A DNA stretch of 64,000 nt, from positions 1,984,001-2,048,000 of the forward strand of contig NZ_CP017194.1 in NCBI RefSeq assembly GCF_006770265.1, read 5' to 3'. Position 1 is the stretch's first letter, and every line of letters starts with the position of its first letter. This document shows positions 34,121-43,327 of this stretch, piece by piece. A program made the position numbers and the translations under genes. The notes under the pieces were generated by a model, which saw only the letters and a list, made by a program, of their open reading frames with translations, ran no database searches and was not told where the DNA came from. This DNA is from Lactococcus carnosus (GTDB lineage Bacteria > Bacillota > Bacilli > Lactobacillales > Streptococcaceae).

Positions 34121-36911
34121 TTGTTGCCTCAGCAAGTATTTCACAGATGAAGAGTTTTTCTCCTTGAGATAAACGCAGGTTGAGGCCATCCTCCATCGTT
34201 AATAGTGTTTTTGATACGATCGGTAGCAAGGCAAGCGTGGGCACACTTGCTGTATCCTCATAGGCTAGGGCGTCTTCCTTAATCACACGCTCAAAGGCAA
34301 AGGCACTGTGAATAATCAATTTAATCAGCGTTGCATTCTGAAAATTCATCTGACATTCCTGCTGAACTTGATCTGTCCATTTTAACAAGAAATCCAACAT
34401 CAATCTCGGATTCAAATAGACAAGGTGGGTCTCAAGCATATCCGCACATAAATCCCTGATGACATAGTTTTGGCTTTTATTGTCAACCTCACTCATCTCT
34501 CCCTTAGTCAAAATCTGGGTCAGCATATTCGTGCCACTTCCTTCGATCAACTTTTCAAGTGAGATATAGGGTGCTTCAATTTTCGGGTTTTTGGTACCAA
34601 CACTTGCCAACACCTGATAGTTGGCTAAAATTTTTGGCATCTCTTCTTTGATTTTTAAAGCCGATAAGGTCAAGACACGAACATCCTCATCTGTCGTCCG
34701 CTCAACAATATCATTAAGTAAGGAAGCCACTTTCTTAGCAGTGCCAGAACCCGTCATACAGATCGACACGATTGCTTTTGGCCGACCTTTAGAGGTCTTT
34801 TGCGCACGGACTGCTGCTAAAAAGTCGCGTTTAACTGAATCATAGACATTCATCAGCGTTCTATCCGTATAGGCTGCTTTTCGGACGGCATCTAAGACCA
34901 TCACTGTCGTCACATTCTGGATAATCCTGACCTCTATGCCACTTGCTTTGACTAGCTTGGGCTCAATCATTGACAAGGATCCCATATCGACTAATAATAA
35001 GACACCTTTACCCATATTCAACTTTTTCACTTTGTCGACAACTGCTTCAAACATCTCTTGAGGCGTCATAGCCAGTGACATATCAAGTGAGTCTATTTGA
35101 GCAACGCCTAACAATTCTGTGACGACATTAACCATCGAGGTTGCTGTACTATTACCGTGAGCAGCGACTAGAATACCTATTTTTTGATCCGTACTTTCTG
35201 TTTCCATATTGACAAGCAGCATGGCCAAATAAGCAACTTCTATATCCGGTAGACTATGATGGAAGGTGTTAAACACCTCGACTTTAAAGCGTTCAGCCAC
35301 TTGATAAGCCAACCCATGGTCTTTTTTAAAGTGTTCAATCTCCTGCTCGACTAATAGGTTGACTTTTTCTCCACGCGCAAAATAAGCATCGATGTGCATG
35401 GCAAAAAAATAAACAAACCGTCTATCAAATTTGACGCCCATTTCTGCTTCAGCAATCCCTTTTAAGTCAGTAACAAAGTCAACAATCGATTTGTCAACAA
35501 AGTTTAGCAGATTTAGGGTACTATCATAATTTTTAACATATTTTTTCAGATATAACTGCAACTCATCGAGCATGGTCTGTTTGATCCGCGTATGAGATAA
35601 TCCCTCATCTTCCAGGACAGCCATCTTTTTATCAAGCGCATCATAGATGTTGTAATCCGTTGACGCCGCAGGTGCTATAGCTATTTTTTCAGGATGAATC
35701 ACTGTCACGACATCAACATATTTTGAAATCGTCATGGCGCGAGCTAAGTTTTCACGACTGCTCATCCAGTCTTCTCGAATTTCCTCTGGCAGACTACGAA
35801 TATCGATATCTACTTCCTCAAAACGATGAATACTTTTCAAAAATGCCTGTGCACAAACGAGCTGAATCATTGATTTTAACTGACCGACATTACCAGAAGT
35901 CGTCGCATGCACAAGCGCATTAATCACATCGATCGAAATGCGGATTGTTTTCTTGATGCGCTTGGCTTCCTGACCAAATAAAAAGGTTGTCAATTCAACA
36001 CGTTCCTCGATTGAGCGCTCGCTCAAGGAAGGAATTTGAATCGTCATCGGAATCCGTCTGACAAAGGTCTTTAATAAGGCCGACTCTGGGTTTTCCGTCG
36101 TCGCACAAATGATGAGGACTTTACTATGTCGTTTAACCCCACTCTCTCCCAATCGGTTAAATGTCCCATTATCTATAAAATAAAAAAGCATTTCTTGGCC
36201 TTCTGGCGGGAGTCGATGTACCTCATCTAGTAGTAAAATACCGCCATCTGCCTTTTCAACTAAGCCCTCACGATCACTTTCTGCCCCTGTGAATGCCCCT
36301 TTGGTATAGCCAAACAATTGACTCATCAGCAGCTGCGGATTATTATAGTAATCTGCACAGTTAAAACTCTTAAAGGGGGCATCTTCTGCTAGTAACCCCT
36401 CATATTGGGAGTACTCATAGGTTTTTTCCGCAAAAAAAGTCTTACCTGTACCAGTCTGACCCAGTAAGAGCATGTGTAAACCCGATGGGGGATAGTAAAC
36501 TGCTGCCTTAGCTTGGGAGATCACTTTTTTTAAGCTTGACTGGTAGCCAATGATTTGATCAAACGGATTTTTTGAGTGTGCAAGTGTCACATCGGCATTG
36601 ACTTCTGACTTGTCTTGATCAGAGCCGATGATCTCAGCCACAGTTTGGATTTCCGTCACATCTTGTAACGCTTTATCTAATAGTGCCTCCATGCCTTCCT
36701 TAGGTAGAAAACGCACTGGATAGGTGGTCACCTTGATTACGCGACCATCTCGCACTAATTTATTCAATTCTAGACTTGTATTGGCCCGACTAATTGCTAA
36801 TGCCTTAGCAAGTTCAAGCGCAGGTGTACCTTGCATTTCCTCTAGATCATTTATAGTCTTATCAAACCATAGCTTACTTAAGGCTTGGTAGACACGGTCG
36901 ATTCTGAGCAT
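34110..36911 (-). CDS. levR: LevR-type sigma-54-dependent PTS-regulated activator
   Basis: 933-residue enhancer-binding protein, full length for LevR/ManR. An N-terminal helix-turn-helix (residues about 25-65) is followed by the AAA+ domain: Walker A GQTGTGKT (151-158), the sigma-54-contacting GAFTGA (205-210) and Walker B GILLLDE (224-230). Then come a PRD (about 450-560), a IIA-Man-like domain (from about 570, with ILVAAHGNSTATSMV), a IIB-like stretch (VSICMTGSGTAKKVA) and a C-terminal PRD. HPr/IIB phosphorylation of the PRDs should couple activity to lev PTS flux. It is adjacent to its target operon and divergent from rpoN. Confidence 0.95.
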   Translation of the reverse strand: MLRIDRVYQALSKLWFDKTINDLEEMQGTPALELAKALAISRANTSLELNKLVRDGRVIKVTTYPVRFLPKEGMEALLDKALQDVTEIQTVAEIIGSDQDKSEVNADVTLAHSKNPFDQIIGYQSSLKKVISQAKAAVYYPPSGLHMLLLGQTGTGKTFFAEKTYEYSQYEGLLAEDAPFKSFNCADYYNNPQLLMSQLFGYTKGAFTGAESDREGLVEKADGGILLLDEVHRLPPEGQEMLFYFIDNGTFNRLGESGVKRHSKVLIICATTENPESALLKTFVRRIPMTIQIPSLSERSIEERVELTTFLFGQEAKRIKKTIRISIDVINALVHATTSGNVGQLKSMIQLVCAQAFLKSIHRFEEVDIDIRSLPEEIREDWMSSRENLARAMTISKYVDVVTVIHPEKIAIAPAASTDYNIYDALDKKMAVLEDEGLSHTRIKQTMLDELQLYLKKYVKNYDSTLNLLNFVDKSIVDFVTDLKGIAEAEMGVKFDRRFVYFFAMHIDAYFARGEKVNLLVEQEIEHFKKDHGLAYQVAERFKVEVFNTFHHSLPDIEVAYLAMLLVNMETESTDQKIGILVAAHGNSTATSMVNVVTELLGVAQIDSLDMSLAMTPQEMFEAVVDKVKKLNMGKGVLLLVDMGSLSMIEPKLVKASGIEVRIIQNVTTVMVLDAVRKAAYTDRTLMNVYDSVKRDFLAAVRAQKTSKGRPKAIVSICMTGSGTAKKVASLLNDIVERTTDEDVRVLTLSALKIKEEMPKILANYQVLASVGTKNPKIEAPYISLEKLIEGSGTNMLTQILTKGEMSEVDNKSQNYVIRDLCADMLETHLVYLNPRLMLDFLLKWTDQVQQECQMNFQNATLIKLIIHSAFAFERVIKEDALAYEDTASVPTLALLPIVSKTLLTMEDGLNLRLSQGEKLFICEILAEATSVS

Positions 36912-36942
36912 AACTCTCCTTTATTCCAAGCATGATACTCCT

Positions 36943-36996
36943 ATTATACATAAAATTCTAATTTTTATGAACTATCAATCAGGGATAGTGTATAAT
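36943..36996. promoter_or_regulatory. Overlapping divergent sigma-A promoters of levR and rpoN
   Basis: Minus strand: TTCATA (36966-36971), 17 bases, TATAAT (36943-36948) for levR. Plus strand: TATAAT (36991-36996) with a weak -35 TGAACT (36968-36973) for rpoN. The two -35 boxes share the same bases, so RNA polymerase should not sit on both at once. Confidence 0.7.
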
Positions 36997-37029
36997 GAAA
37001 TAATAAGACCAAATAGAAAGATAGTTACT

Positions 37030-38379
37030 ATGATAGTCAAACCCACTAACCAGTTAAAGCAGCAGCAATCACAAGCCCAAATCCAGAAACTTGCTATGAC
37101 CCAAAAGATGCAGCAATCACTTCATATCTTACAGGTCAACTCGACTGATTTAGTTGATTTTTTACGTGAGCAAGCACTGGATAATCCACTCATCACGATT
37201 AAGTTGACAGCTGATCATCCTGATGGTTCCAGCCTATCAACCCATGCCAATCAGCTATCCGAAGATAAGCATCAAGCCTTTTTAGCACAATTACCTGCTG
37301 AAAAAATCTCTTTATTTGATCACTTGATAGAGCAGATTCATTTAAACTACCGAGATACTTTTTTACGTACCCTCCTGCTCTATTTAGTGGGTTATATTGA
37401 TGCAAATGGCTATCTGACACTTTCAGTCGAGACTGCTGCTAGTCAAGCGGGCGCAACAGAGGTTGAGATGCTTGATGCCCTCACACTGTTACAGCAGTTA
37501 GAACCTGCGGGCATCGGTGCTAGAACCTTACAAGAGTGTCTCATGTTACAGACAGAGCGCGATAACCATGCACCTGATATTGCCTATCTACTGCTAGAAG
37601 AAAGCTTTGATCAACTCGTCAATCACCAATGGGAACCCATCAGTCAGCGCTACCAGATAAGTTTAAGCGATATACAAGTTATTTTTGACTATATCCAGAG
37701 TTTAACGCCTCGACCGGGCACTGCCTATAGCCTCCCCATGGCCCAGTTCATCAAACCTGATTTAGAGGTAACCCTGATGAATGGCAAGCTGACCCTTGGA
37801 TCAACCAGAGACTGGCAACCGCAAGTTAATTTTCAGCAAAAATACTATGATCGCTACAAACAAGTAGCCGATACCGAATTACAAGACTATTTAACCGCAC
37901 GTAAAGCCGAGTTTGACTGGTTAAAAGAAACCGTTGAAAAGCGTGGGGATACCATCCTGCGTGTGGGAGCTGAGATCCTCCATCGACAAGCCAACTTCTT
38001 TTATCAACAGACGCACCCTCTGATGCCGATGACCTTAAAAGAAATCGCAAAAGCCCTAGACTTACACGAATCGACAATCAGTCGGGCTGTCAACCAAAAA
38101 TATATGAGAACGCCATTCGGCATTTATGAGCTGAAATCATTTTTCACCCAGGGTATCTCACAGCATCAGACAGATGGCGGCAGTAACCCGATCTCAAACC
38201 AAGCAGTAAAAATGAAACTACAAGCCATTATTGATAATGAAAATAAGCAGCAACCACTCTCTGATCAAAAAATCGTGGACTTGCTTGACAAATCAGGGGT
38301 TAGCATTTCACGTCGCACAGTCGTCAAATACAGAGACAGCTTAGGTATCCCATCATCTAGTAAAAGAAAACGTTATTGA
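37030..38379 (+). CDS. rpoN: RNA polymerase sigma-54 factor RpoN (SigL)
   Basis: 449-residue sigma-54. Region I is a glutamine-rich start (NQLKQQQSQAQIQKLAMTQKMQQSLHILQ), followed by the core-binding domain (with PAGIGARTLQECLMLQ), the HTH region (TLKEIAKALDLHESTISRAVNQKYMRTPFG) and the RpoN box (SRRTVVKYR, about 427-435) that reads the -24 element. The ATG at 37030 is chosen over 36967 because the latter lies upstream of the TATAAT promoter and would add a non-conserved stretch; the ribosome site is weak (AGAAAG). Divergent from levR; the lev operon is its only visible target. Confidence 0.96.
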   Translation: MIVKPTNQLKQQQSQAQIQKLAMTQKMQQSLHILQVNSTDLVDFLREQALDNPLITIKLTADHPDGSSLSTHANQLSEDKHQAFLAQLPAEKISLFDHLIEQIHLNYRDTFLRTLLLYLVGYIDANGYLTLSVETAASQAGATEVEMLDALTLLQQLEPAGIGARTLQECLMLQTERDNHAPDIAYLLLEESFDQLVNHQWEPISQRYQISLSDIQVIFDYIQSLTPRPGTAYSLPMAQFIKPDLEVTLMNGKLTLGSTRDWQPQVNFQQKYYDRYKQVADTELQDYLTARKAEFDWLKETVEKRGDTILRVGAEILHRQANFFYQQTHPLMPMTLKEIAKALDLHESTISRAVNQKYMRTPFGIYELKSFFTQGISQHQTDGGSNPISNQAVKMKLQAIIDNENKQQPLSDQKIVDLLDKSGVSISRRTVVKYRDSLGIPSSSKRKRY

Positions 38380-38380
38380 A

Positions 38381-38409
38381 AAAAGCAGGCGCTTGATTAG
38401 CCTGCTTTT
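38381..38409. terminator. Bidirectional terminator between rpoN and the deacetylase gene
   Basis: AAAAGCAGGC (38381-38390) / GCCTGCTTTT (38400-38409), perfect ten-base stem directly after the rpoN stop. The stop codon of the minus-strand gene (38397-38399) lies in the loop. Confidence 0.88.
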
Positions 38410-39527
38410 GTTTTGATAAAATTTGAAATCTGTTTGACACCAAATGCTAGTGCCGCTTCATCTGGTGACATCTTAGGATGATGCAAGGCATATGGCGTAT
38501 CTATGCCTAACCAGAACATGACACCTGGGATTTTAGATAGCAGATAGCCAAAGTCTTCTCCTGTCATGGCAGGCGCGATGTCAATCAAGTTAACACCTTC
38601 TGCTTGATCAAAAAAGGTCATCAGCTCCTCAGCTAACTCAGGATTGTTTTCGACTGGCAGATAGCCACCTTGTCTGAGATCAATCTCAACAGCTAAGTCA
38701 AAACTAGTGGCAATCCCTTGCGCAATCTCACGAATCCGTTTTTGTGTCAGGTCATTCATTTCCTGAGTCAAGGTCCGAATCGTTCCGTGTAGATAGGCAG
38801 TTTCAGAAATGACATTATTAGTCGTCCCAGCATGCATACTACCAAAGGTGACAACAGCACCCTCTATCGGGTCAACATTTCGACTGACGATTGTCTGAAC
38901 TTGGGTGATAAAATAACTTGCCGCGACCAAGGCATCATTAGCATGGTGTGGAAAAGCTGCATGACCACCAGTGCCCTTAAAGGCAACCTTAACTTCACAG
39001 GTACCTGCAAATAGGGTCGATGTATTGGTCGCGATATCACCAACTTTTAGATCAGGCCGAACATGCAGACCGTAAAATGCATCCGGTCGAAACTCGCCAT
39101 CGAGCATTCCGGCTTCATACATCAGCATACCACCTGCTTCATTTTCCTCAGCAGGCTGAAATAGAAAAATCAGATTATGCTTGGGTTGCGTGACTAACAG
39201 CTGCTCCAAGACACCTAGCGCTAAGGTCATGTGCATATCATGGCCACAGGCATGCATGCGACCTTCATGACGTGACTTGAAATCTAGACCAGTATCTTCG
39301 ATAATCGGTAAGCCGTCAATATCTGTCCGCCAGCCGATCGTTTTCTCTGGTGCAGTACCCGTTAACTTGACGACAATGCCCGTTTGCCAGGTTTTGATGG
39401 TAACAAACGATTTCCCTGCGGTCAGCTCAGCTATTTTTGCCATCAGATAGGCATGTGTTTCGAATTCTTCTAACCCAATTTCTGGAATTTGATGTAAGTC
39501 TCTGCGCGTCGCGATTAAATCAAGCAT
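38397..39527 (-). CDS. N-acetyldiaminopimelate deacetylase (M20 family)
   Basis: 376-residue metallo-amidohydrolase that removes the acetyl group from N-acetyl-LL-diaminopimelate, a late lysine and peptidoglycan precursor step. Metal-binding motifs [14 protein letters not shown] (near residue 95), [17 protein letters not shown], and the C-terminal HHPKMSPDE are present. The general M20 family also contains hippurate and auxin-conjugate hydrolases; the neighbouring dapH decides the call. A hairpin lies 32 bases upstream of the start. Confidence 0.88.
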   Translation of the reverse strand: MLDLIATRRDLHQIPEIGLEEFETHAYLMAKIAELTAGKSFVTIKTWQTGIVVKLTGTAPEKTIGWRTDIDGLPIIEDTGLDFKSRHEGRMHACGHDMHMTLALGVLEQLLVTQPKHNLIFLFQPAEENEAGGMLMYEAGMLDGEFRPDAFYGLHVRPDLKVGDIATNTSTLFAGTCEVKVAFKGTGGHAAFPHHANDALVAASYFITQVQTIVSRNVDPIEGAVVTFGSMHAGTTNNVISETAYLHGTIRTLTQEMNDLTQKRIREIAQGIATSFDLAVEIDLRQGGYLPVENNPELAEELMTFFDQAEGVNLIDIAPAMTGEDFGYLLSKIPGVMFWLGIDTPYALHHPKMSPDEAALAFGVKQISNFIKTKAG

Positions 39528-39558
39528 GGCTGTCTCCTTATATGGTGTTCTGATAGCG

Positions 39559-39586
39559 AAAAAGGCAAATAATACTTTGCCTTTTT
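39559..39586 (-). terminator. Hairpin between dapH and the deacetylase gene (terminator or attenuator)
   Basis: Perfect 11-base stem AAAAAGGCAAA (39559-39569) / TTTGCCTTTTT (39576-39586). It ends only 32 bases before the deacetylase ATG. The loop region on the minus strand reads TATTAT and could itself be a -10 box. Confidence 0.75.
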
Positions 39587-39651
39587 CTGCGAATGAAACC
39601 GACTACCCATTCAGCTAGCCATGTTTTCTATTCATTTATAAGCTGCGTGAC

Positions 39652-40347
39652 TTAAAGCGTGCGAAGTGCTTCTTCAAGGGCAGTTTTTTGTTTTGTTCTA
39701 TCATCTATTGCTTTGATGATACGTGCTGGCACACCAGCTACAACGACATTTTCAGGTACATCTTGTGTCACGATGGCACCAGCTGCAACAACTGATCCAT
39801 TACCAACTTGAACACCCTCGATCACAACAGCATTGGCACCGACTAAGACGTCGTTACCAATACGTACTGGTTCCGCACTTGCAGGCTCGATAACGCCAGC
39901 TAGGACAGCACCCGCACCAATATGTGAGTTTGTACCAACTGTCGCACGACCACCTAAGATAGCCCCCATATCAATCATCGTACCAGCACCGATTTCAGCA
40001 CCGATATTAATCACAGCGCCCATCATGATCACCGCATTATCACCGATCGTCACTTGATCTCGGATGACAGCACCTGGTTCAATACGTGCATTAATGTCTC
40101 GTTTATCCAGTAAAGGAACAGCTGAATTACGGCCATCTTGTTCGACAACGTAATCTTGATTTTCTGTCAACTTACTGAGTAGTGGGGCAATAACAGCCCA
40201 GTCACCAAAAAGGACATTACCGAGTTGTATAACTGATTGTGGAATAGCGGCTGCCAACTCACCTGAAAAAGTCACTTTAACAGTTGTTTTTTTCTCAGCA
40301 TTAGCGATAAATTGAATAATTTCCTGTGCGCTCATCGTATTAGACAT
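39652..40347 (-). CDS. dapH: Tetrahydrodipicolinate N-acetyltransferase DapH
   Basis: 231-residue acetyl-CoA-dependent enzyme acetylating tetrahydrodipicolinate in the N-acetyl branch of diaminopimelate synthesis. The N-terminal DapH domain precedes a left-handed beta-helix made of hexapeptide repeats ([20 protein letters not shown] onwards). The ATG at 40347 follows GAGGAG; the longer frame runs back into ecfT. It starts ten bases after ecfT, so it is probably expressed from the ecf promoter. Confidence 0.95.
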   Translation of the reverse strand: MSNTMSAQEIIQFIANAEKKTTVKVTFSGELAAAIPQSVIQLGNVLFGDWAVIAPLLSKLTENQDYVVEQDGRNSAVPLLDKRDINARIEPGAVIRDQVTIGDNAVIMMGAVINIGAEIGAGTMIDMGAILGGRATVGTNSHIGAGAVLAGVIEPASAEPVRIGNDVLVGANAVVIEGVQVGNGSVVAAGAIVTQDVPENVVVAGVPARIIKAIDDRTKQKTALEEALRTL

Positions 40348-40357
40348 ATATTCTCCT

Positions 40358-41158
40358 CTAGTTAATCGTATTCCAGCCAATCAAGATCGCCATGACAGCA
40401 ATCAAGCTGATAAGTAATAGTGTATCATAGATTTGCCATTTCAGGACACGATATTTACTGCGACCGTCACCACCTTGATAACCACGACTTTCCATGGCAA
40501 CGGCTAAATCATCTGCCCGTCTGAAACTAGAGACAAAAAGCGGGATAAGAATCGGAATAACCGACTTGACTTTTTGAACTAAGTTGCCTTCACCGAAATC
40601 CATACCACGCGATTTTTGGGCATTCATAATCATGGTCGTATCATCCATCAAAGTCGGGATGAACCGAAGCGAAATAGATAACATCAAGCCAATCTCATGA
40701 ACAGGTACTTTAATTTTTTTTAAGGGTGCTAGACTCGTTTCTATACCGTCAGCCAAGGTTAATGGCGGGGTTGTCAAAGTCAATAAGGTCGACATAAAGA
40801 TAATCAAGACAAACCGCATAAAAATGAAAAAGGCATTTTGCAAGGAATAAGTTGTGATTTTTAAAATCCAGATTTGAAAGAGGACTTCTCCTCCTGTTGT
40901 AAATAACATCTGAAAGACGACTGTAAATAAAATCAAACCTAGCATCGGCCGTAACCCCTTAAGAAAATAAGAGAGTTTAATCCGACTCATCAGAACACCT
41001 AGTAGACTGAATAAGGCCAAAATACCGTAACCCACGACATCATGTGCCAAAAAGATGATGAAGACAAAGGCAAACATGGCCACTAGCTTACTGCGAGGGT
41101 CCATGCGATGAATCACAGAATCTCCTGGGATATAACGCCCAATAATCAATTTATCCAT
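40358..41158 (-). CDS. ecfT: ECF transporter transmembrane component EcfT
   Basis: 266-residue membrane protein that couples the two Ecf ATPases to exchangeable vitamin-binding S components. About five to six membrane segments; the cytoplasmic coupling motifs ending in ARG-like sequences are seen as AQKSRGMDF and AMESRGYQG. Its ATG overlaps the ecfA2 stop by eight bases. Confidence 0.94.
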   Translation of the reverse strand: MDKLIIGRYIPGDSVIHRMDPRSKLVAMFAFVFIIFLAHDVVGYGILALFSLLGVLMSRIKLSYFLKGLRPMLGLILFTVVFQMLFTTGGEVLFQIWILKITTYSLQNAFFIFMRFVLIIFMSTLLTLTTPPLTLADGIETSLAPLKKIKVPVHEIGLMLSISLRFIPTLMDDTTMIMNAQKSRGMDFGEGNLVQKVKSVIPILIPLFVSSFRRADDLAVAMESRGYQGGDGRSKYRVLKWQIYDTLLLISLIAVMAILIGWNTIN

Positions 41159-42005
41159 GAGCCGCAGCCTCCGTTAGTAAGTTAACTAGCTCAGCGCGCG
41201 TGATGGGCAACTGTTCAAAGTGCTGTCCACGTGCTTGTAAAAGCATGGCAAACTGTGTTGCTTTCGGCACACCTAACTGGTGTGTTGTCATAAAGTTAAC
41301 ATCTTGAAACAGCTCACGTGGTTGACCAGATTTGATGATACGCCCTTTTTCTAAGACGTACATCATGTCGGCATAGTCAGCGACATCATCCATGAGATGC
41401 GTAACTAAAATCAACGTAACCCCTGACGCATGAATGCTATCAAACAAGCGCATCATGTTAATTCTAGACTTGGGATCTAGCCCTGCTGTTGGCTCATCTA
41501 GGACGAGTACGCTCGGATTCATAGCGAGGATACCTGCAATGGCAACACGTCGCATCTGACCACCAGATAGTTCAAATGGTGAGCGATCAAACAGGTCATC
41601 AGAAATGCCAACTAAGCGTAATTTTTCACGCGCAGTCGCCTCAGCATCGGCTTTAGACACACCAAAATTTTGTGGCCCAAAGGCAACATCTTTAAGCACT
41701 GTTTCATCAAATAACTGGGTTTCGGGAAATTGGAACACAACCCCTACTTTTTTCCGAACAGGTTTGACCTCTTTGCCCTTGCTGGTTGATTTGATGATGG
41801 TATCATCGACCGTGACAGTGCCAGAGGTCGGTAATAATAAAGCATTCAGCTGTTGCAGCAAGGTCGACTTTCCAGAACCAGTATGTCCGACAAGTGCTGT
41901 AAAACTCCCGTCGATAATATCTAGGTCAATGTCAAACAAGGCCCGACTTTCGAAAGGCGTGTTAGGCTGATAGGTATAGGTTACTTTGTCAAAATTGATT
42001 GGCAT
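41151..42005 (-). CDS. ecfA2: ECF transporter ATPase EcfA2
   Basis: 284-residue ABC ATPase: Walker [10 protein letters not shown], signature LSGGQMRRV, Walker [14 protein letters not shown]-loop THL. One of the two ATPases of the group II ECF module that drives vitamin uptake with separately encoded S proteins. Overlaps ecfA1 by 25 bases and ecfT by eight. Confidence 0.94.
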   Translation of the reverse strand: MPINFDKVTYTYQPNTPFESRALFDIDLDIIDGSFTALVGHTGSGKSTLLQQLNALLLPTSGTVTVDDTIIKSTSKGKEVKPVRKKVGVVFQFPETQLFDETVLKDVAFGPQNFGVSKADAEATAREKLRLVGISDDLFDRSPFELSGGQMRRVAIAGILAMNPSVLVLDEPTAGLDPKSRINMMRLFDSIHASGVTLILVTHLMDDVADYADMMYVLEKGRIIKSGQPRELFQDVNFMTTHQLGVPKATQFAMLLQARGQHFEQLPITRAELVNLLTEAAAHG

Positions 42006-42817
42006 AAAAAGTCAGCTAACTCGCTTTCTGTATAGTATGTTTCGGGAATATCTAGGCCAGCTTGTCGTAAATCATTCGCGACATTCGCGGAAAATGGCAC
42101 ATCAAGGCCAATCTCGACCAAATTATTGTTAAGAAAAAGTTGACTGGGTTTGGCAATCTGTTCTATCTGGCCATCTTTCATCACGATAATCTTATCAGAT
42201 AGACTAGCTTCATCCAAATCATGTGTAATCGAGATGACAGTCAAATCGAACTGCTCCTTGATTTCTCGCACAACGTCTACAATCGCTAATCTGCCTTTAG
42301 GATCTAGCATCGACGTCGCTTCATCCAAGATGATGATATCTGGTCGTAAGGCAACGATACCTGCGATAGCAACGCGCTGCTTTTGGCCACCCGACAACCG
42401 TGCTGGCTCCTTTGTTTTAAACTCAGACATGTCAACTCGCGCTAAGGCAGCTTCTACACGTGATAACATCTCAACACGTGGTACCCCCTGATTTTCCATA
42501 CCAAAGGCAACGTCATCTTCGACTGTTGAGCCGACAAACTGATTATCTGGATTTTGGAAAACCATACCGATTTTTTGGCGGAGTTCCCACACATTTTCTT
42601 CCGTCAACTGCTTGCCATCTATGATGATTTGACCAGAAGATGCGGCCATTAAGCCATCAATCAAACGTGCTGTGGTTGACTTACCAGAACCATTACGCCC
42701 GATAATAGACACCCACTCCCCACGCAAGATATCAAAAGAGACGTCATTTACCGCATAAATGTCGCTTTCTCCATCATATTTATAGCTTAAATTTTTTATT
42801 TCCAGAATTTTCTGCAT
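41981..42817 (-). CDS. ecfA1: ECF transporter ATPase EcfA1
   Basis: 278-residue ABC ATPase: Walker [10 protein letters not shown], signature LSGGQKQRV, Walker [13 protein letters not shown]. First gene of ecfA1-ecfA2-ecfT-dapH. The ATG at 42817 (MQKILEIK) is chosen because TATAAT lies exactly six bases before it; the possible upstream ATG at 42823 touches the -10 box and longer frames run through the promoter. No ribosome site is present, so a leaderless mRNA is the simplest reading. Confidence 0.93.
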   Translation of the reverse strand: MQKILEIKNLSYKYDGESDIYAVNDVSFDILRGEWVSIIGRNGSGKSTTARLIDGLMAASSGQIIIDGKQLTEENVWELRQKIGMVFQNPDNQFVGSTVEDDVAFGMENQGVPRVEMLSRVEAALARVDMSEFKTKEPARLSGGQKQRVAIAGIVALRPDIIILDEATSMLDPKGRLAIVDVVREIKEQFDLTVISITHDLDEASLSDKIIVMKDGQIEQIAKPSQLFLNNNLVEIGLDVPFSANVANDLRQAGLDIPETYYTESELADFLCQSILTK

Positions 42818-42823
42818 GACCAT

Positions 42824-42853
42824 ATTATACCACAACGTCGCTATAAGTCTCAA
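42824..42853 (-). promoter_or_regulatory. ecfA1 promoter placing +1 at the start codon
   Basis: TTGAGA (42848-42853), 18 bases, TATAAT (42824-42829) on the minus strand. The normal six-base distance from -10 to +1 puts transcription start at the A of the ecfA1 ATG (42817). Confidence 0.8.
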
Positions 42854-42927
42854 TAGACAGGGCTGGACCTTATCGTTGATTTTTTGGCACCACTTACCAC
42901 AGTGAGTGACAAGTTAGCCCAGCAACT

Positions 42928-43275
42928 CTAGTTTACTTGTCTACAAACAGCTTCTATCAGATAATTATCTAAATCTAAAATATAGCAATAATAGTAGTCG
43001 TCCCCTTGGTAACTTGGTTCACCAGCGGATTTCCCACCGCACGCTAAACCAGTTTGATAAAACGCATTTACCTCATGCATATCCTTTGCAGAAAAATCAA
43101 AATGAACTCTTTTTGGGATACCTTCGCCAATCCATATATAGTCTTTACTATCCGAGAAAATGATACTACTTGCATCTTCATATGATGCTGCAATACCTAA
43201 AACAGCTAACAAGGTACTATAAAATACTTTCGACTGCTCTAAATGACGGACTTTTATATCAATATGATCTAACAT
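42928..43275 (-). CDS. VOC-superfamily (glyoxalase/bleomycin-resistance-like) protein
   Basis: 115-residue single VOC domain with two beta-alpha-beta-beta-beta units: LDHIDIKVRHLEQSKVFYSTLL at the start, RVHFDFSAKDMHEVNAFY in the middle and YYYCYILDLDNYLIEAVC at the end, which supplies the last metal-ligand position. Substrate unknown; such proteins act as dioxygenases, isomerases or antibiotic binders. ATG after AAAGGAGG; own short unit between the ecf and bgl loci. Confidence 0.82.
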   Translation of the reverse strand: MLDHIDIKVRHLEQSKVFYSTLLAVLGIAASYEDASSIIFSDSKDYIWIGEGIPKRVHFDFSAKDMHEVNAFYQTGLACGGKSAGEPSYQGDDYYYCYILDLDNYLIEAVCRQVN

Positions 43276-43327
43276 TTGCTTCCTCCTTTAACACAAACTT
43301 TTTGGGCTGGACTTGTTACGACCCAAT

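Noticed and set aside
36967-37029. Upstream ATG that would lengthen RpoN by 21 residues
   Set aside because: It lies before the TATAAT promoter, has no ribosome site and adds residues before the glutamine-rich start that normally opens sigma-54.
42818-42853. N-terminal extension of EcfA1 (MRLIATLWYNMV)
   Set aside because: These codons coincide with the -35/-10 promoter elements and match nothing in EcfA proteins.
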